This document shows positions 16,473 through 25,216 of a DNA stretch of 31,781 nt, piece by piece. Below the pieces are notes generated by a model that was not told the DNA's origin, did no database searches, and saw only the letters and a list, made by a program, of their open reading frames with translations. This stretch comes from AP-16 sp036395835 (GTDB lineage: Bacteria; Pseudomonadota; Alphaproteobacteria; Rhizobiales; Xanthobacteraceae): the NCBI GenBank assembly GCA_036395835.1, contig DASWCW010000117.1, forward strand, positions 1-31,781, written 5' to 3'. Both the position numbers and the translations under genes were made by a program. Within the stretch, counting starts at the first letter, position 1; each line of letters begins with the position of its first letter.

Positions 16473-17675
16473 TCATCGGTGCTGCTCGGCTTTCAAGACT
16501 TCCACGCCGGGCAAGGCTTTGCCCTCGAGCCATTCGAGGAAAGCGCCGCCCGCCGTCGAAACATAGGAGAACCGGCCGGTTGCTCCCGCGGCGTTGAGCG
16601 CCGCGACGGTGTCGCCGCCGCCGGCCACCGAAACGAGCTTGCCGGCGGCCGTGAGCTCGGCCGCGGCCTCCGCAATCTCGATCGTGGCATTGTCGAACGG
16701 CTCGACCTCGAAGGCTCCCACCGGCCCGTTCCACAACAAGGTTTTCGATCGCGCAAGCGCCGAGACGACGTGCTCGACGCTGCGCGGCCCCAGGTCGAGG
16801 ATCATGTCCTCCGCGCCGACCGCGTCGGCCGCGACCACCCGCGAGGGGGCGTGCGGCTCGAGCTTGCCCGCCACCACGGCGTCGGTCGGAAGCACGATCT
16901 CGCGGCCCTTGGCATCGGCCGCCGCCACGATGTCGCGCGCGGTCGCGACGAGATCATGCTCGGCCAGCGATTTGCCGATCTGCCGGCCCTGCGCGGCCAG
17001 GAAGGTGTTCGCCATGCCGCCGCCGATCGCCAGGATGTCGACCTTGGCGATCAGGTTGCCCAACAGATCGAGCTTGGTCGAGACTTTCGCCCCACCGACG
17101 ATCGCCATCACCGGATGCGCGGGTTGCTCCAGGGCTCGCTCCAGCGCCTCGAGCTCGGCCTGCATGGCGCGTCCGGCATAGGCGGGGAGGCGGTGGCCCA
17201 GTCCTTCGGTCGACGCATGCGCGCGGTGCGCGGCCGAGAAGGCGTCATTGACCCAAAGATCGCCGAGCGCGGCGAGCGCGGCCACGAACTCCGGATCGTT
17301 CTTCTCCTCGCCCTTGTGGAAGCGGGTGTTCTCCAGGCAGAGAATGTCGCCGGGCCGCAGCTTGGCGACCGCCGCTTCGGCCTTCTCGCCCACGCAATCT
17401 TGCGCGAACGCGACGGGACGCGCGAGCACCTTCGACACGGCGGCCGCAACCGGCTCGAGCGATTGCTTGGGGTCCGGTCCCTTCGGCCGGCCGAAATGCG
17501 AGAGCAGGATCACCTTGCCGCCCTTCTCCGCGATCTCGCGGATGGTCGGCGCCACCCGCTCGATCCGGGTCAGATCCCCGACCTTGCCGTCCTCGAGCGG
17601 GACGTTGAGGTCGACGCGCAGCAGCACCCGCTTGCCCCTGACGTCGGCCTGATCGAGGGTGCGGACCGCGACCAT
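16473..17675 (-). CDS. pgk: Phosphoglycerate kinase
   Basis: A 400-aa cytosolic monomer that transfers phosphate between 1,3-bisphosphoglycerate and ADP. Motifs in order: RVLLRVDLNVPLEDG (signature), LSHFGRPKG, LENTRFHKGEEKN, GGAKVSTKLDLL, the WNGPVGAFEVEPF hinge-proximal region and GGGDTVAAL (nucleotide loop). The length is typical. The ATG at 17675 lies 17 nt after the gap stop, so the two are in one operon. The same frame stays open through gap, which makes a longer call possible but wrong. Confidence 0.97.
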   Translation of the reverse strand: MVAVRTLDQADVRGKRVLLRVDLNVPLEDGKVGDLTRIERVAPTIREIAEKGGKVILLSHFGRPKGPDPKQSLEPVAAAVSKVLARPVAFAQDCVGEKAEAAVAKLRPGDILCLENTRFHKGEEKNDPEFVAALAALGDLWVNDAFSAAHRAHASTEGLGHRLPAYAGRAMQAELEALERALEQPAHPVMAIVGGAKVSTKLDLLGNLIAKVDILAIGGGMANTFLAAQGRQIGKSLAEHDLVATARDIVAAADAKGREIVLPTDAVVAGKLEPHAPSRVVAADAVGAEDMILDLGPRSVEHVVSALARSKTLLWNGPVGAFEVEPFDNATIEIAEAAAELTAAGKLVSVAGGGDTVAALNAAGATGRFSYVSTAGGAFLEWLEGKALPGVEVLKAEQHR

Positions 17676-17692
17676 GGCGCACGATCCGGTCG

Positions 17693-18700
17693 TCAGATCA
17701 CCTTGCCCATGGCGACGGCGGTGTCGACCATGCGGTTCGAGAACCCCCACTCGTTGTCGTACCAGGACATCACGCGCACGAACGTGCCGTCCATCACCTT
17801 GGTCTGGTCCATGTGGAAGATCGACGAGTGCGGGTCGTGATTGAAGTCGATCGAGACGTTCTTCTGGTCCGTATAGGTGAGGATGCCCTTGAGCTGCTGC
17901 TCGGCCGCGCGGGCGACCGCGCCGTTGATCTCGTCCTTGGAAGTGTTGCGCTTGGCGACGAACTTGAAATCGATCGCCGAGACGTTGGCGGTCGGCACCC
18001 GGATGGCGACGCCGTCGAGCTTGCCGACGAGCTCGGGCAGCACCAGGCCGACCGCCTTGGCGGCGCCGGTCGAAGTCGGGATCATGGAAAGCGCCGCGGC
18101 GCGCGCCCGGTACAGATCCTTGTGGACCTGATCGAGGCTCGGCTGGTCGTTGGTATAGGCGTGCACCGTCGTCATGAACCCCTTCTCGATCCCGACCGCG
18201 TCGTGCAGCACTTTCACGACGGGCGCCAGGCAATTGGTGGTGCAGGATGCGTTGGAAACCACGAGGTGCTGCTTGGTCAGCTTGTCGTGATTGACGCCGT
18301 AGACGACGGTGAGATCGGCGCCGTCGGAGGGCGCCGAGATGAGCACGCGTTTGGCGCCGGCCTGCAGATGCACCGAGGCTTTTTCCTTCGAGGTGAAAAT
18401 GCCGGTGCATTCCAGCGCGATGTCGATGCCGAGCGCTTTCCACGGCAGCTCGCCCGGATTCTTGATCGCCGTGACTTTGATCTTGCCGGTGCCGCAATCG
18501 ATGCTGTCGCCCTGAACCTTGACCTCGCCGGGGAAGCGGCCGTGAATGGAATCGAACCGCAACAGATGCGCGTTGGTCTCGACCGGGGCGAGGTCGTTGA
18601 TGGCGACGACCTCCATATCCTTGCGCTTGGCTTCGGCTACGGCGCGCAACACGTTGCGGCCGATGCGGCCGAAGCCGTTGATGGCGACGCGGACGGACAT
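17693..18700 (-). CDS. gap: Glyceraldehyde-3-phosphate dehydrogenase, type I
   Basis: A 335-aa cytosolic tetrameric enzyme that oxidises glyceraldehyde 3-phosphate to 1,3-bisphosphoglycerate with NAD(P)+. It starts VRVAINGFGRIGRNVLRA (Rossmann motif), keeps the catalytic cysteine in SNASCTTNCLAP, VHAYTNDQ, and WYDNEWGFSNRMVD at the C-terminus. Residue 33 onward reads INDL, compatible with NAD+ preference. The ATG at 18700 has AGGGAG about 9 nt upstream. It stands between tkt and pgk, as in many rhizobial genomes. Confidence 0.97.
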   Translation of the reverse strand: MSVRVAINGFGRIGRNVLRAVAEAKRKDMEVVAINDLAPVETNAHLLRFDSIHGRFPGEVKVQGDSIDCGTGKIKVTAIKNPGELPWKALGIDIALECTGIFTSKEKASVHLQAGAKRVLISAPSDGADLTVVYGVNHDKLTKQHLVVSNASCTTNCLAPVVKVLHDAVGIEKGFMTTVHAYTNDQPSLDQVHKDLYRARAAALSMIPTSTGAAKAVGLVLPELVGKLDGVAIRVPTANVSAIDFKFVAKRNTSKDEINGAVARAAEQQLKGILTYTDQKNVSIDFNHDPHSSIFHMDQTKVMDGTFVRVMSWYDNEWGFSNRMVDTAVAMGKVI

Positions 18701-18814
18701 GGTTCGAGCTCCCTCTATTCTTCGATGCGGGGACTGCGGCGGTAATCCGTGCCGCCTAGATAGGCCTGGGCCGGATGATTGGGAAGTCGCAGCGGGTAAT
18801 TCGGGTTCCGCGCC

Positions 18815-20806
18815 TCAATGGGCGAGCTTGCCCAGCGCTGCCTCGGCGACCGCCTGGGCGGTGATGCCGAACCGGCGGTAGAGGTCCTTGTAGGGGGCGC
18901 TCGCCCCGAACCTCGCCATGCCGATGAACAGCCCGTCGCTGCCGATGATGGCATCCCAGCCCTGACGCACCGCCGCCTCGACCGCGATGCGCAAGGGCGC
19001 ATCCCCGAGGATCGATTGCCGCACGTGCGCGGGCGCACAGAGCAACAATTCGAAACACGGAACCGAGACCACGCGGACCGAGCACCCGCGCTTGATGAGC
19101 AGATCGCGCGCCTCGACCACGATCGCGACCTCGGACCCGGAGGCGAACAGCGAAACCTGCGCCCGGCCGTCCGCCGCGGAGAGGAGCTCGTAGGCGCCGT
19201 CGCGGCAGCGATTGTCGTTCCAAAGGTCGCCGCGCAGTTGCGGTAGGTTCTGGCGCGTGAGCGCGATCACGCTCGGCCCGCGGGCTTCGAGCGCGAGCTG
19301 CCAGCATTCGACGGTCTCGACCGCGTCGCAGGGGCGGAACACCAGCAGGTTCGGGATCGCCCTGAGCGCCGCGAGGTGCTCGATCGGCTCGTGGGTGGGG
19401 CCGTCCTCGCCCACGCCGATGGAATCGTGGGTCATCACGTGGACCACCCGCTGCCCCATGATCGCGCCGAGCCGGATGGCGGGTCGGCAATAGTCGGAGA
19501 ACACCAGGAAGGTCCCGGAATAGGGCAGCACGCCGCCGTGCAGCGCCATGCCGTTCATGGCCGCCGCCATGGCGTGCTCGCGCACGCCGTAATGAATGAA
19601 GCGGCCGGAGAAATCCGCCGCCGAGATCGGCTTCATGCCCTTGATGCGGGTGTTGTTGGAGCCGGTCAGGTCCGCCGAGCCGCCGATGAGCTCGGGGACG
19701 GCGGGCACGAGCGCCTCGAGCGCGATCTCGGAAGCCTTGCGGGTCGCCATTTCCTGCGGCGCGGCGGCGAGCTTCTGCTTGACGGCTTGCACCGCCGAGG
19801 CGAGGGCGCTCTCGAGAAGCTCGCCGCGCATTCTGCGCTCGAACTCGCCGCGCAGCTCCGGGGCGAGCGCCCGCACGCGCTCGGTCCAGCCATCCCGCGC
19901 GGATCGCGACCGCGCGCCGGCTTTTCGCCATTGCTCGCGCACGTCCGCGGGAATTTCGAACGGCGGATAGGTCCAGCCGAGCGTTTGGCGCGCCCCCGCG
20001 ACCTCCTCGGCGCCGAGCGGGGCGCCGTGGCTCTTTTCCGTGCCGGCCTTGGTGGGCGCGCCGAACCCGATCAAGGTGCGGCACGCGATCAGGCTCGGCC
20101 GGTCGGAACGCGCCGCGGCCTCGATCGCCGCCGCGATGGCGTCGGGGTCATGGCCATCGATACGGCTCGCCGCCCAGCCGGCGGCTTCGAACCGGCGCAC
20201 CTGATCGACCGAATCCGCAAGCTGCAGCGGTCCGTCGATCGAGATGCCGTTGTCGTCGTGGAACGCCACGAGCTTGTGGAGCTTCAGGTGCCCGGCGAGC
20301 GCGATCGCTTCCTGGCTGATGCCCTCCATGAGATCGCCGTCGGAGGCCAGCACGTAGGTGCGATGGTCGACGAGTTCGGGCCCGAATGTCGCGGCGAGGT
20401 GCCGCTCGGCGATTGCCATGCCGACCGCATTGGCGAGCCCCTGGCCGAGCGGCACGGTCGTCGTCTCGATCCCCGGGGTGTGGCCGTGTTCGGGATGTCC
20501 GGGGGTGAGCGATCCGAGCTGGCGGAAACGCTTGATCTCCTCGATGCTCAGCGCCTCGACCCCGAGCAGGTGCAGCACCGCATAGAGCAGCATCGAGCCG
20601 TGGCCGGCCGAGAGCACGAACCGGTCGCGATCGGGCCAGGCAGGATCCGCCGGGTCGAATTTCAAGAATCGGGTGAACAGCACGGTCGCCACATCGGCGG
20701 CGCCCATCGGCAATCCGGGGTGGCCGGACTTGGCGGCTTCGACCGCATCCATCGCGAGGGCGCGAATGGCATTCGCCATGCGATCATGTTGGGCGCGCGC
20801 AATCAT
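18815..20806 (-). CDS. tkt: Transketolase
   Basis: A 663-aa cytosolic thiamine-diphosphate enzyme of the pentose phosphate and, where present, Calvin pathways. Motifs: AKSGHPGLPMGAADVA, LGQGLANAVGMAIAE, the thiamine-diphosphate motif LASDGDLMEGISQEA through DDNGISIDG, HYGVREHAMAAAMNG, and THDSIGVGEDGPTHEP in the pyrimidine domain. The ATG at 20806 (MIARAQHDRMANAIRAL) is the family start; the frame is open for over 1 kb further upstream but without conserved sequence. It is first in the tkt-gap-pgk-fda group, with a 114-nt gap before gap. Confidence 0.96.
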   Translation of the reverse strand: MIARAQHDRMANAIRALAMDAVEAAKSGHPGLPMGAADVATVLFTRFLKFDPADPAWPDRDRFVLSAGHGSMLLYAVLHLLGVEALSIEEIKRFRQLGSLTPGHPEHGHTPGIETTTVPLGQGLANAVGMAIAERHLAATFGPELVDHRTYVLASDGDLMEGISQEAIALAGHLKLHKLVAFHDDNGISIDGPLQLADSVDQVRRFEAAGWAASRIDGHDPDAIAAAIEAAARSDRPSLIACRTLIGFGAPTKAGTEKSHGAPLGAEEVAGARQTLGWTYPPFEIPADVREQWRKAGARSRSARDGWTERVRALAPELRGEFERRMRGELLESALASAVQAVKQKLAAAPQEMATRKASEIALEALVPAVPELIGGSADLTGSNNTRIKGMKPISAADFSGRFIHYGVREHAMAAAMNGMALHGGVLPYSGTFLVFSDYCRPAIRLGAIMGQRVVHVMTHDSIGVGEDGPTHEPIEHLAALRAIPNLLVFRPCDAVETVECWQLALEARGPSVIALTRQNLPQLRGDLWNDNRCRDGAYELLSAADGRAQVSLFASGSEVAIVVEARDLLIKRGCSVRVVSVPCFELLLCAPAHVRQSILGDAPLRIAVEAAVRQGWDAIIGSDGLFIGMARFGASAPYKDLYRRFGITAQAVAEAALGKLAH

Positions 20807-21180
20807 GGGCGTCCTGTCGAGCCGGAAACGCGAAAAATCCCGCCGCTCCCCTTCTCGCCGCGGCAAACGCAAGGTTCGTGAGGGCAAAGGAATTTCCCGA
20901 CGCGGCTGCGCCGGGAACGCAACGAAGCTCCCGCCATCCCTGGGCGCCGGACTGATAGCACGGGAGGGGCTCAAGTCAACGCAATCGGGGCGAAACTGAG
21001 GCGCGAATTTCTGCGCGTAAGTGCTTGGCGCTCTTGAGCTGACCACAACAAATCCACAGAATGCACTTATGGGGATGACCGAGGCGCGGCGCCAAGAAAC
21101 GCCGGCCCCGGGGAAACGGATGTCCGCAATGCGCGCGCGCGGGGCGCGAGACGCCGGGCGGGAGTGGGGGAGAGCGGAAG
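20807..21180. other. Divergent intergenic region, tkt / DUF4164
   Basis: This 374-nt region has no convincing gene. It must hold the tkt promoter and that of the DUF4164-zapA genes. A weak plus-strand candidate is TTGAGC, a 17-nt spacer and CAGAAT around 21034-21062, in a locally less GC-rich stretch. No terminator, repeat or RNA fold stood out. Confidence 0.4.
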
Positions 21181-21504
21181 ATGGGCGCTCCACAGGCCAT
21201 GCCGAGAGGCGATGAGCCGGCTGCGATCGACCCCGGCTCGGTCGAGGCGGCGACCAGCCGGCTGATTGCCGCGCTCGACGCCCTGGAGGCTGCGGCCGAG
21301 CGCCGGCGCGATTCCGACCGCGGCGTCCAATCCTTGGCCGCGCAGATTCAGGCGCTCGGCGCCGATCGCTCCAAGCTCGCGGAGGAGCTCGACGCCGAGA
21401 TGGCCCAGCGGCGTCAGCTCGAGGCGACGAACCGGGAGATCGCGCGCCGGCTCGGCCTCGCCATCGACGGCATCCGTTCGGTGCTCGAATCTCACGATCG
21501 TTGA
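21181..21504 (+). CDS. DUF4164 family protein
   Basis: A 107-aa cytosolic protein, almost entirely helical. Residues 20-95 form a coiled coil (SRLIAALDALEAAAERRRDS through AEMAQRRQLEATNREIARRL). It fits DUF4164, a small alphaproteobacterial family of unknown function found just upstream of zapA. It ends 1 nt before the earliest possible zapA start. A division-related role is suggested only by this neighbour. Confidence 0.75.
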   Translation: MGAPQAMPRGDEPAAIDPGSVEAATSRLIAALDALEAAAERRRDSDRGVQSLAAQIQALGADRSKLAEELDAEMAQRRQLEATNREIARRLGLAIDGIRSVLESHDR

Positions 21505-21565
21505 CATGGCCGGCACCGACCCGAACATTCCTTCCATCGCCTCGGCCGGCAGCGCGGAGCGTTCC

Positions 21566-21949
21566 ATGGCTCACGTCAGCGTCACCATCAACGGCCGTCA
21601 GTACCGCATGGCATGCGAGGACGGCCAGGAGGCGCACTTGCTGCGGCTGGCCAAGGATCTCGATGTGCGCATCGAGGAGCTGCGCGTCCGGTTCGGAGAG
21701 ATCGGCGACACCCGGCTGATCGTGATGGCGGCGATCACGGTCGCCGACGAGCTGGTCGAGGCCGGCAAGCGCATGCGGCAGCTCGAAGATGAGCTCGCCG
21801 GGATGCAGGACGCCGGCAGCGTCACGGCGGAGCGCTCGAAGGCGACACAGGCGGCGGTCGCGGCCGCGCTCAATTCCGCCGCGGAGCGCATCGAGCGCGT
21901 CACCAAAAGTCTCAACCAGGGCCTGGGCGAGGAAATCGCCGTCGGCTGA
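21566..21949 (+). CDS. zapA: Cell division protein ZapA
   Basis: A 127-aa cytosolic protein that bundles FtsZ filaments at the division ring. The N-terminal domain begins AHVSVTINGRQYRMACEDGQ and continues LRLAKDLDVRIEELR; a helical coiled-coil tail follows with VMAAITVADELVEAGKRM. The ATG at 21566 is chosen because GGAG lies about 6 nt upstream and the family starts at this point. An ATG at 21506 (adding 20 residues) lacks a ribosome binding site. It is directly upstream of 6S RNA and fau, a common proteobacterial order. Confidence 0.85.
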   Translation: MAHVSVTINGRQYRMACEDGQEAHLLRLAKDLDVRIEELRVRFGEIGDTRLIVMAAITVADELVEAGKRMRQLEDELAGMQDAGSVTAERSKATQAAVAAALNSAAERIERVTKSLNQGLGEEIAVG

Positions 21950-21997
21950 TCCGATCGAGGACGGCTGGCGGGCCGGCTCCGTCCGCACTAGATTGCC

Positions 21998-22160
21998 GGA
22001 TGCGGGGCTGCGGGGTGCGTCGGAGACGCAATCCCCGGGGCCTTATCGATCCTCAGGGAGCTGTCCCTGGCCGGGCTCGTGGGCCCGGACATATGGCGCC
22101 CACCTACGTTGTAGGTACCCGGGATCGAACGCTCCGACGGCCAGCGCGGCTCCGCACCTT
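21998..22160 (+). ncRNA. ssrS: 6S RNA
   Basis: A ~160-nt RNA between zapA and fau, the usual place of 6S RNA. The 5' strand (21998-22012, GGATGCGGGGCTGCG) pairs along its length with the 3' strand (22145-22158) to close the molecule. The centre holds a large GC-rich stem with internal loops and a terminal bubble around GGAGCTGTCCCTGG. 6S RNA mimics an open promoter and binds the housekeeping RNA polymerase holoenzyme, lowering its activity in stationary phase. Exact ends are approximate. Confidence 0.8.
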
Positions 22161-22189
22161 TGCGTCCGGGAGGATTTTCCCGCAATCAC

Positions 22190-22780
22190 ATGACTTCTCC
22201 TGCGCCGAGCGAATCGAGCAAGGCGGAGCTGCGACGCGACGCGCTCGCGCGCCGGGATGCGATTGCGGCCGCGGGACGGGCCGCCGCAGCCGAACGCGTG
22301 GCCTCGCGGCCGTTTCCCGTTACGGTCGCGGACGGCGCCTGCGTGTCCGGCTTTTTTCCCTTGCGCAGCGAGATCAATCCGGTGCCGCTGATGCGGCGGC
22401 TGGCGGATGCGGGCGCAAAGCTCGCGCTCCCCGTCGTGGTCGGACGCGGCCGACCGCTGGTGTTCCGCGCGTGGTCGTTCGGCGCACCGCTCGGCTCGGG
22501 CGTGTGGGGCATCCGCGAGCCGCTGCCCGATGCGCCCGAAGTCCTCCCCGACGTGCTGATCGTGCCGCTCGCCGCCTTCGATCGCACCGGCCATCGCATC
22601 GGTTATGGCGCCGGCTATTACGATCTGACGCTTGAGCGCCTGCGCGCGGCAAAGCCCGTCACCGCCGTCGGGCTTGCCTTCGCCGCGCAGGAGATCGCGC
22701 GCGTGCCTGCCACTCCCCGCGACGAGAAGCTCGATCTCGTGCTAACCGAGCGCGAGGTCATCGACTGCCGCGGGACTTGA
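22190..22780 (+). CDS. 5-formyltetrahydrofolate cyclo-ligase
   Basis: A 196-aa cytosolic enzyme that converts 5-formyltetrahydrofolate to 5,10-methenyltetrahydrofolate using ATP. Motifs: KAELRRDALARRDAI at the N-terminus, VSGFFPLRSEINPVPL, VLIVPLAAFDRTGHRIGYGAGYYD (the family hallmark, about 125-148) and PRDEKLDLVLTEREVI. The ATG at 22190 is preferred to an upstream in-frame TTG at 22160 that would start inside 6S RNA. The gene follows 6S RNA, an order shared with E. coli ssrS-ygfA. It ends 5 nt before ymdB. Confidence 0.92.
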   Translation: MTSPAPSESSKAELRRDALARRDAIAAAGRAAAAERVASRPFPVTVADGACVSGFFPLRSEINPVPLMRRLADAGAKLALPVVVGRGRPLVFRAWSFGAPLGSGVWGIREPLPDAPEVLPDVLIVPLAAFDRTGHRIGYGAGYYDLTLERLRAAKPVTAVGLAFAAQEIARVPATPRDEKLDLVLTEREVIDCRGT

Positions 22781-22785
22781 ACGAA

Positions 22786-23607
22786 ATGCGCATCCTGTTC
22801 GTCGGCGACGTGGTCGGCCGCAGCGGGCGGAACAGCGTGAACGAGCGCCTGCCGGCCCTCATCAGCGACTGGAAGCTCGATTGCGTCGTCATCAACGGCG
22901 AGAACGCCGCCGGCGGCTTCGGCATCACCGAGGCGATCTACCATCAGCTGATCGATGCCGGCGCCGATGCGATCACGCTCGGCAACCATGCCTGGGACCA
23001 GCGCGAGGCGCTGGTTTTCATCGAGCGGGCGGAGCGCCTCGTTCGTCCGATCAATTATCCGGCCGGCACGCCGGGCCGCGGCGCGGCGCTGGTCGAAACG
23101 AAAAACGGCGCGCGGGTTCTCGTCGTCAACGCGATGGGCCGCATCTTCATGGACGCGCTCGACGATCCGTTTGCGGCGATCGACCGGGAGCTTTCGGCTT
23201 GCCCGCTGAAGAACGGCGCGGACGCGATCGTCATCGATCTGCACGCGGAGGCGACCAGCGAAAAGCAGGCCATGGGATTTTTTGCCGACGGGCGGGCCAG
23301 CATGGTGATCGGCACCCACACCCATGCGCCGACCGCCGATCACCAGATTCTTCCGGGAGGCACCGCGTTCATTTCCGACGTCGGCATGACCGGCGACTAC
23401 CATTCCGTGATCGGCATGAACAAACAGGAGCCGCTGCAGCGGTTCCTGCGCCGCATCCCGTCCGCCAAGTTCGAGCCGGCGCTCGGCGCGGCGACCTTGT
23501 GCGGGCTCGCGGTGGAAACCGACGATCGCACCGGCCTGGCGATCCGGGTGGGCGCGGTGCGGCTGGGCGGGCGGCTCGAGGAAGCCAGGCCCGCGTTCTG
23601 GGGCTAG
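22786..23607 (+). CDS. YmdB family metallophosphoesterase
   Basis: A 273-aa cytosolic dinuclear metal phosphoesterase (TIGR00282/YmdB type). Metal-binding motifs are in order: GDVVGRSG, INGENAAGGFGIT, LGNHAWDQRE, and GTHTHAPTADHQILPGGTAF with YISDVGMTG-like FISDVGMTGDYHSVIG. Bacillus YmdB hydrolyses 2',3'-cyclic nucleotides; the substrate here is unproven. The ATG at 22786 is used; a TTG three codons earlier overlaps the preceding stop. It is 5 nt after the cyclo-ligase gene, so co-transcribed. Confidence 0.9.
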   Translation: MRILFVGDVVGRSGRNSVNERLPALISDWKLDCVVINGENAAGGFGITEAIYHQLIDAGADAITLGNHAWDQREALVFIERAERLVRPINYPAGTPGRGAALVETKNGARVLVVNAMGRIFMDALDDPFAAIDRELSACPLKNGADAIVIDLHAEATSEKQAMGFFADGRASMVIGTHTHAPTADHQILPGGTAFISDVGMTGDYHSVIGMNKQEPLQRFLRRIPSAKFEPALGAATLCGLAVETDDRTGLAIRVGAVRLGGRLEEARPAFWG

Positions 23608-23741
23608 GACTTGGATTTTGCCCGCTCGACGCCCTATCATCGATGCGGCTATCCTCGCCGCTGTCATTGTGACACGGTCTCTCGGTGACGCATGTCGTGA
23701 GGCAATGGGACATTTTGAAATCGCACGGAGCGGAGTTGATC

Positions 23742-24167
23742 ATGCGCAGGATTGCCCTGGTGATTGCGTTCTCGGCCGGAGTAATCGTGCCGGCCGTCGC
23801 CCAGAAGGCCGAGATCGAGGCGGTGAACGCGCAATGGGCGGAATTCTTCAACAAAGGCGATTTCGCCGGCGTCGCCTCGCTCTACACCGATGACGCGACG
23901 GCATTTCCGCCCGGTTCCGCCATGGTGAAAGGCAGAGCTGCCATCGGCGCAATGTGGAAAGGCATGGCGGAGCAAGTCGGCGATCCGAAAGTTACGACGC
24001 TCGACGTCAAGCCGCTGGGGCCCTCCGCGGCGCGCGAGATCGGGACCTTCAGCTTGAAGACCAAGGGTCCGACGCCGCAGGAAGTCACCGGCAAGTATGT
24101 CGTGGTGTGGGAGAAGGTCGGAACAGACTGGAAGCTTGCGGCCGACATCTGGAACGACGGCAAGTAG
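23742..24167 (+). CDS. Exported NTF2-like (DUF4440/SnoaL-type) protein
   Basis: A 141-aa protein with a signal peptide (MRRIALVIAFSAGVIVPAVA, cleavage near AQ) and a single NTF2-like domain. The domain shows VNAQWAEFFNKGDFAGVASL, YTDDATAFPPG and a C-terminal KYVVVWEKVGTDWKLAADIWN, typical of DUF4440/SgcJ proteins. Such domains form ligand-binding or catalytic pockets, but no specific function can be assigned. The ATG at 23742 has GGAG about 10 nt upstream and begins the signal; a frame open to 23685 would place 19 residues before it. Confidence 0.75.
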   Translation: MRRIALVIAFSAGVIVPAVAQKAEIEAVNAQWAEFFNKGDFAGVASLYTDDATAFPPGSAMVKGRAAIGAMWKGMAEQVGDPKVTTLDVKPLGPSAAREIGTFSLKTKGPTPQEVTGKYVVVWEKVGTDWKLAADIWNDGK

Positions 24168-24329
24168 GTGCGCCTCCATCCCGGTGTTTGGGCGCGCATG
24201 CCACCGACGTGCCGTCCGGTCCGGACCTGGCCCATGGCGCCGATCCGGGATAAATCGATGCAATCATCCGATCACGAAGGCGCGCTGCTCGGCTAGCTGG
24301 CCGCGGCGCTGCGGATCGCGGAACGAGCC

Positions 24330-25076
24330 ATGGCCGGACATTCGCAGTTCAAGAACATCATGCATCGCAAGGGGCGCCAGGATGCCGCGCGTTCCCGGCT
24401 GTTTTCGAAGCTCGCCCGCGAGATCACGGTGGCGGCGAAGCTCGGCGTCCCCGATCCGAACATGAACCCGCGGCTGCGCGCCGCCATCCTGGCCGCGCGC
24501 GCCGAGAACATGCCCAAGGACAACATCGAGCGCGCGATCAAGAAAGCGCAGGGCGGCGACGCCGAGAATTACGAGGAGATCCGCTACGAGGGCTACGGGC
24601 CGGGCGGGGTCGCGATCATCGTCGAGGTGCTGACCGACAACCGCAATCGCACCGCCTCCGACGTGCGCTCCGCGTTCTCCAAAAGCGGCGGACATCTGGC
24701 CGAGACCGGGGCGGTGGCCTTCCTGTTCGACCGCGTCGGAATGGTGGAGTTCGACGCCAAGGTCGCGAGCGACGACGAGATGCTCGATGCGGCGATCGAA
24801 GCCGGGGCCGACGATGTCGCTTCGACCAGCTCCGGTCACGAGGTCTACGTCGGGCAGGATCGGCTGCGCGAGGTCGCCCGCGCGCTCGAGGCGAAATTCG
24901 GCGAGCCGCGCAAGGCCGCGCTGGTGTGGAAGCCGCAGAGCACGATTGGGCTCGACGACGAACAGGGCGAAAAACTGCTGCGTCTGATCGAGACGCTCGA
25001 GGACCGCGACGACGTGCAGAACGTCTACGCCAATTTCGAGGTGTCCGACGCGCTCATGGCCAGGGTGGGGGCGTAG
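24330..25076 (+). CDS. YebC/PmpR family regulator
   Basis: A 248-aa cytosolic protein. The family start is plain: AGHSQFKNIMHRKGRQDAARSRLFSKLAREI. Further motifs are PKDNIERAIKKAQGG, YEGYGPGGVAIIVE and NRTASDVRSAFSKSGG. Members are described as DNA-binding regulators, and more recently as translation factors that relieve ribosome stalling at proline stretches. In related genomes it directly precedes ruvC; here that link is broken by a 3.8-kb insertion downstream. Confidence 0.93.
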   Translation: MAGHSQFKNIMHRKGRQDAARSRLFSKLAREITVAAKLGVPDPNMNPRLRAAILAARAENMPKDNIERAIKKAQGGDAENYEEIRYEGYGPGGVAIIVEVLTDNRNRTASDVRSAFSKSGGHLAETGAVAFLFDRVGMVEFDAKVASDDEMLDAAIEAGADDVASTSSGHEVYVGQDRLREVARALEAKFGEPRKAALVWKPQSTIGLDDEQGEKLLRLIETLEDRDDVQNVYANFEVSDALMARVGA

Positions 25077-25216
25077 GCCTCACGCCGAGGGGTCATCCGC
25101 ACCTTACCCCGTCCTGCCAACCAAGGGTAGCTTAAGTTCATGTTATGTTCTATAGAGTCAGTGGACTGTTAACTTTTTGTTGACGCTCCTAGTGGATCAA
25201 AGGGCAGGATAATGGG

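Noticed and set aside
15462..17840. 792-aa plus-strand ORF
   Set aside because: Antisense of fda and pgk, both of which have full motif sets.
16473..18497. Extended 674-aa pgk frame
   Set aside because: The first ~270 residues are a shadow of gap; pgk begins at 17675.
18815..21988. 1057-aa minus-strand frame
   Set aside because: Only the transketolase part from 20806 is family-like; the upstream part runs antisense through zapA and 6S RNA.
24168..24329. Small gene or RNA before yebC
   Set aside because: No start with a ribosome binding site, no terminator or strong fold.
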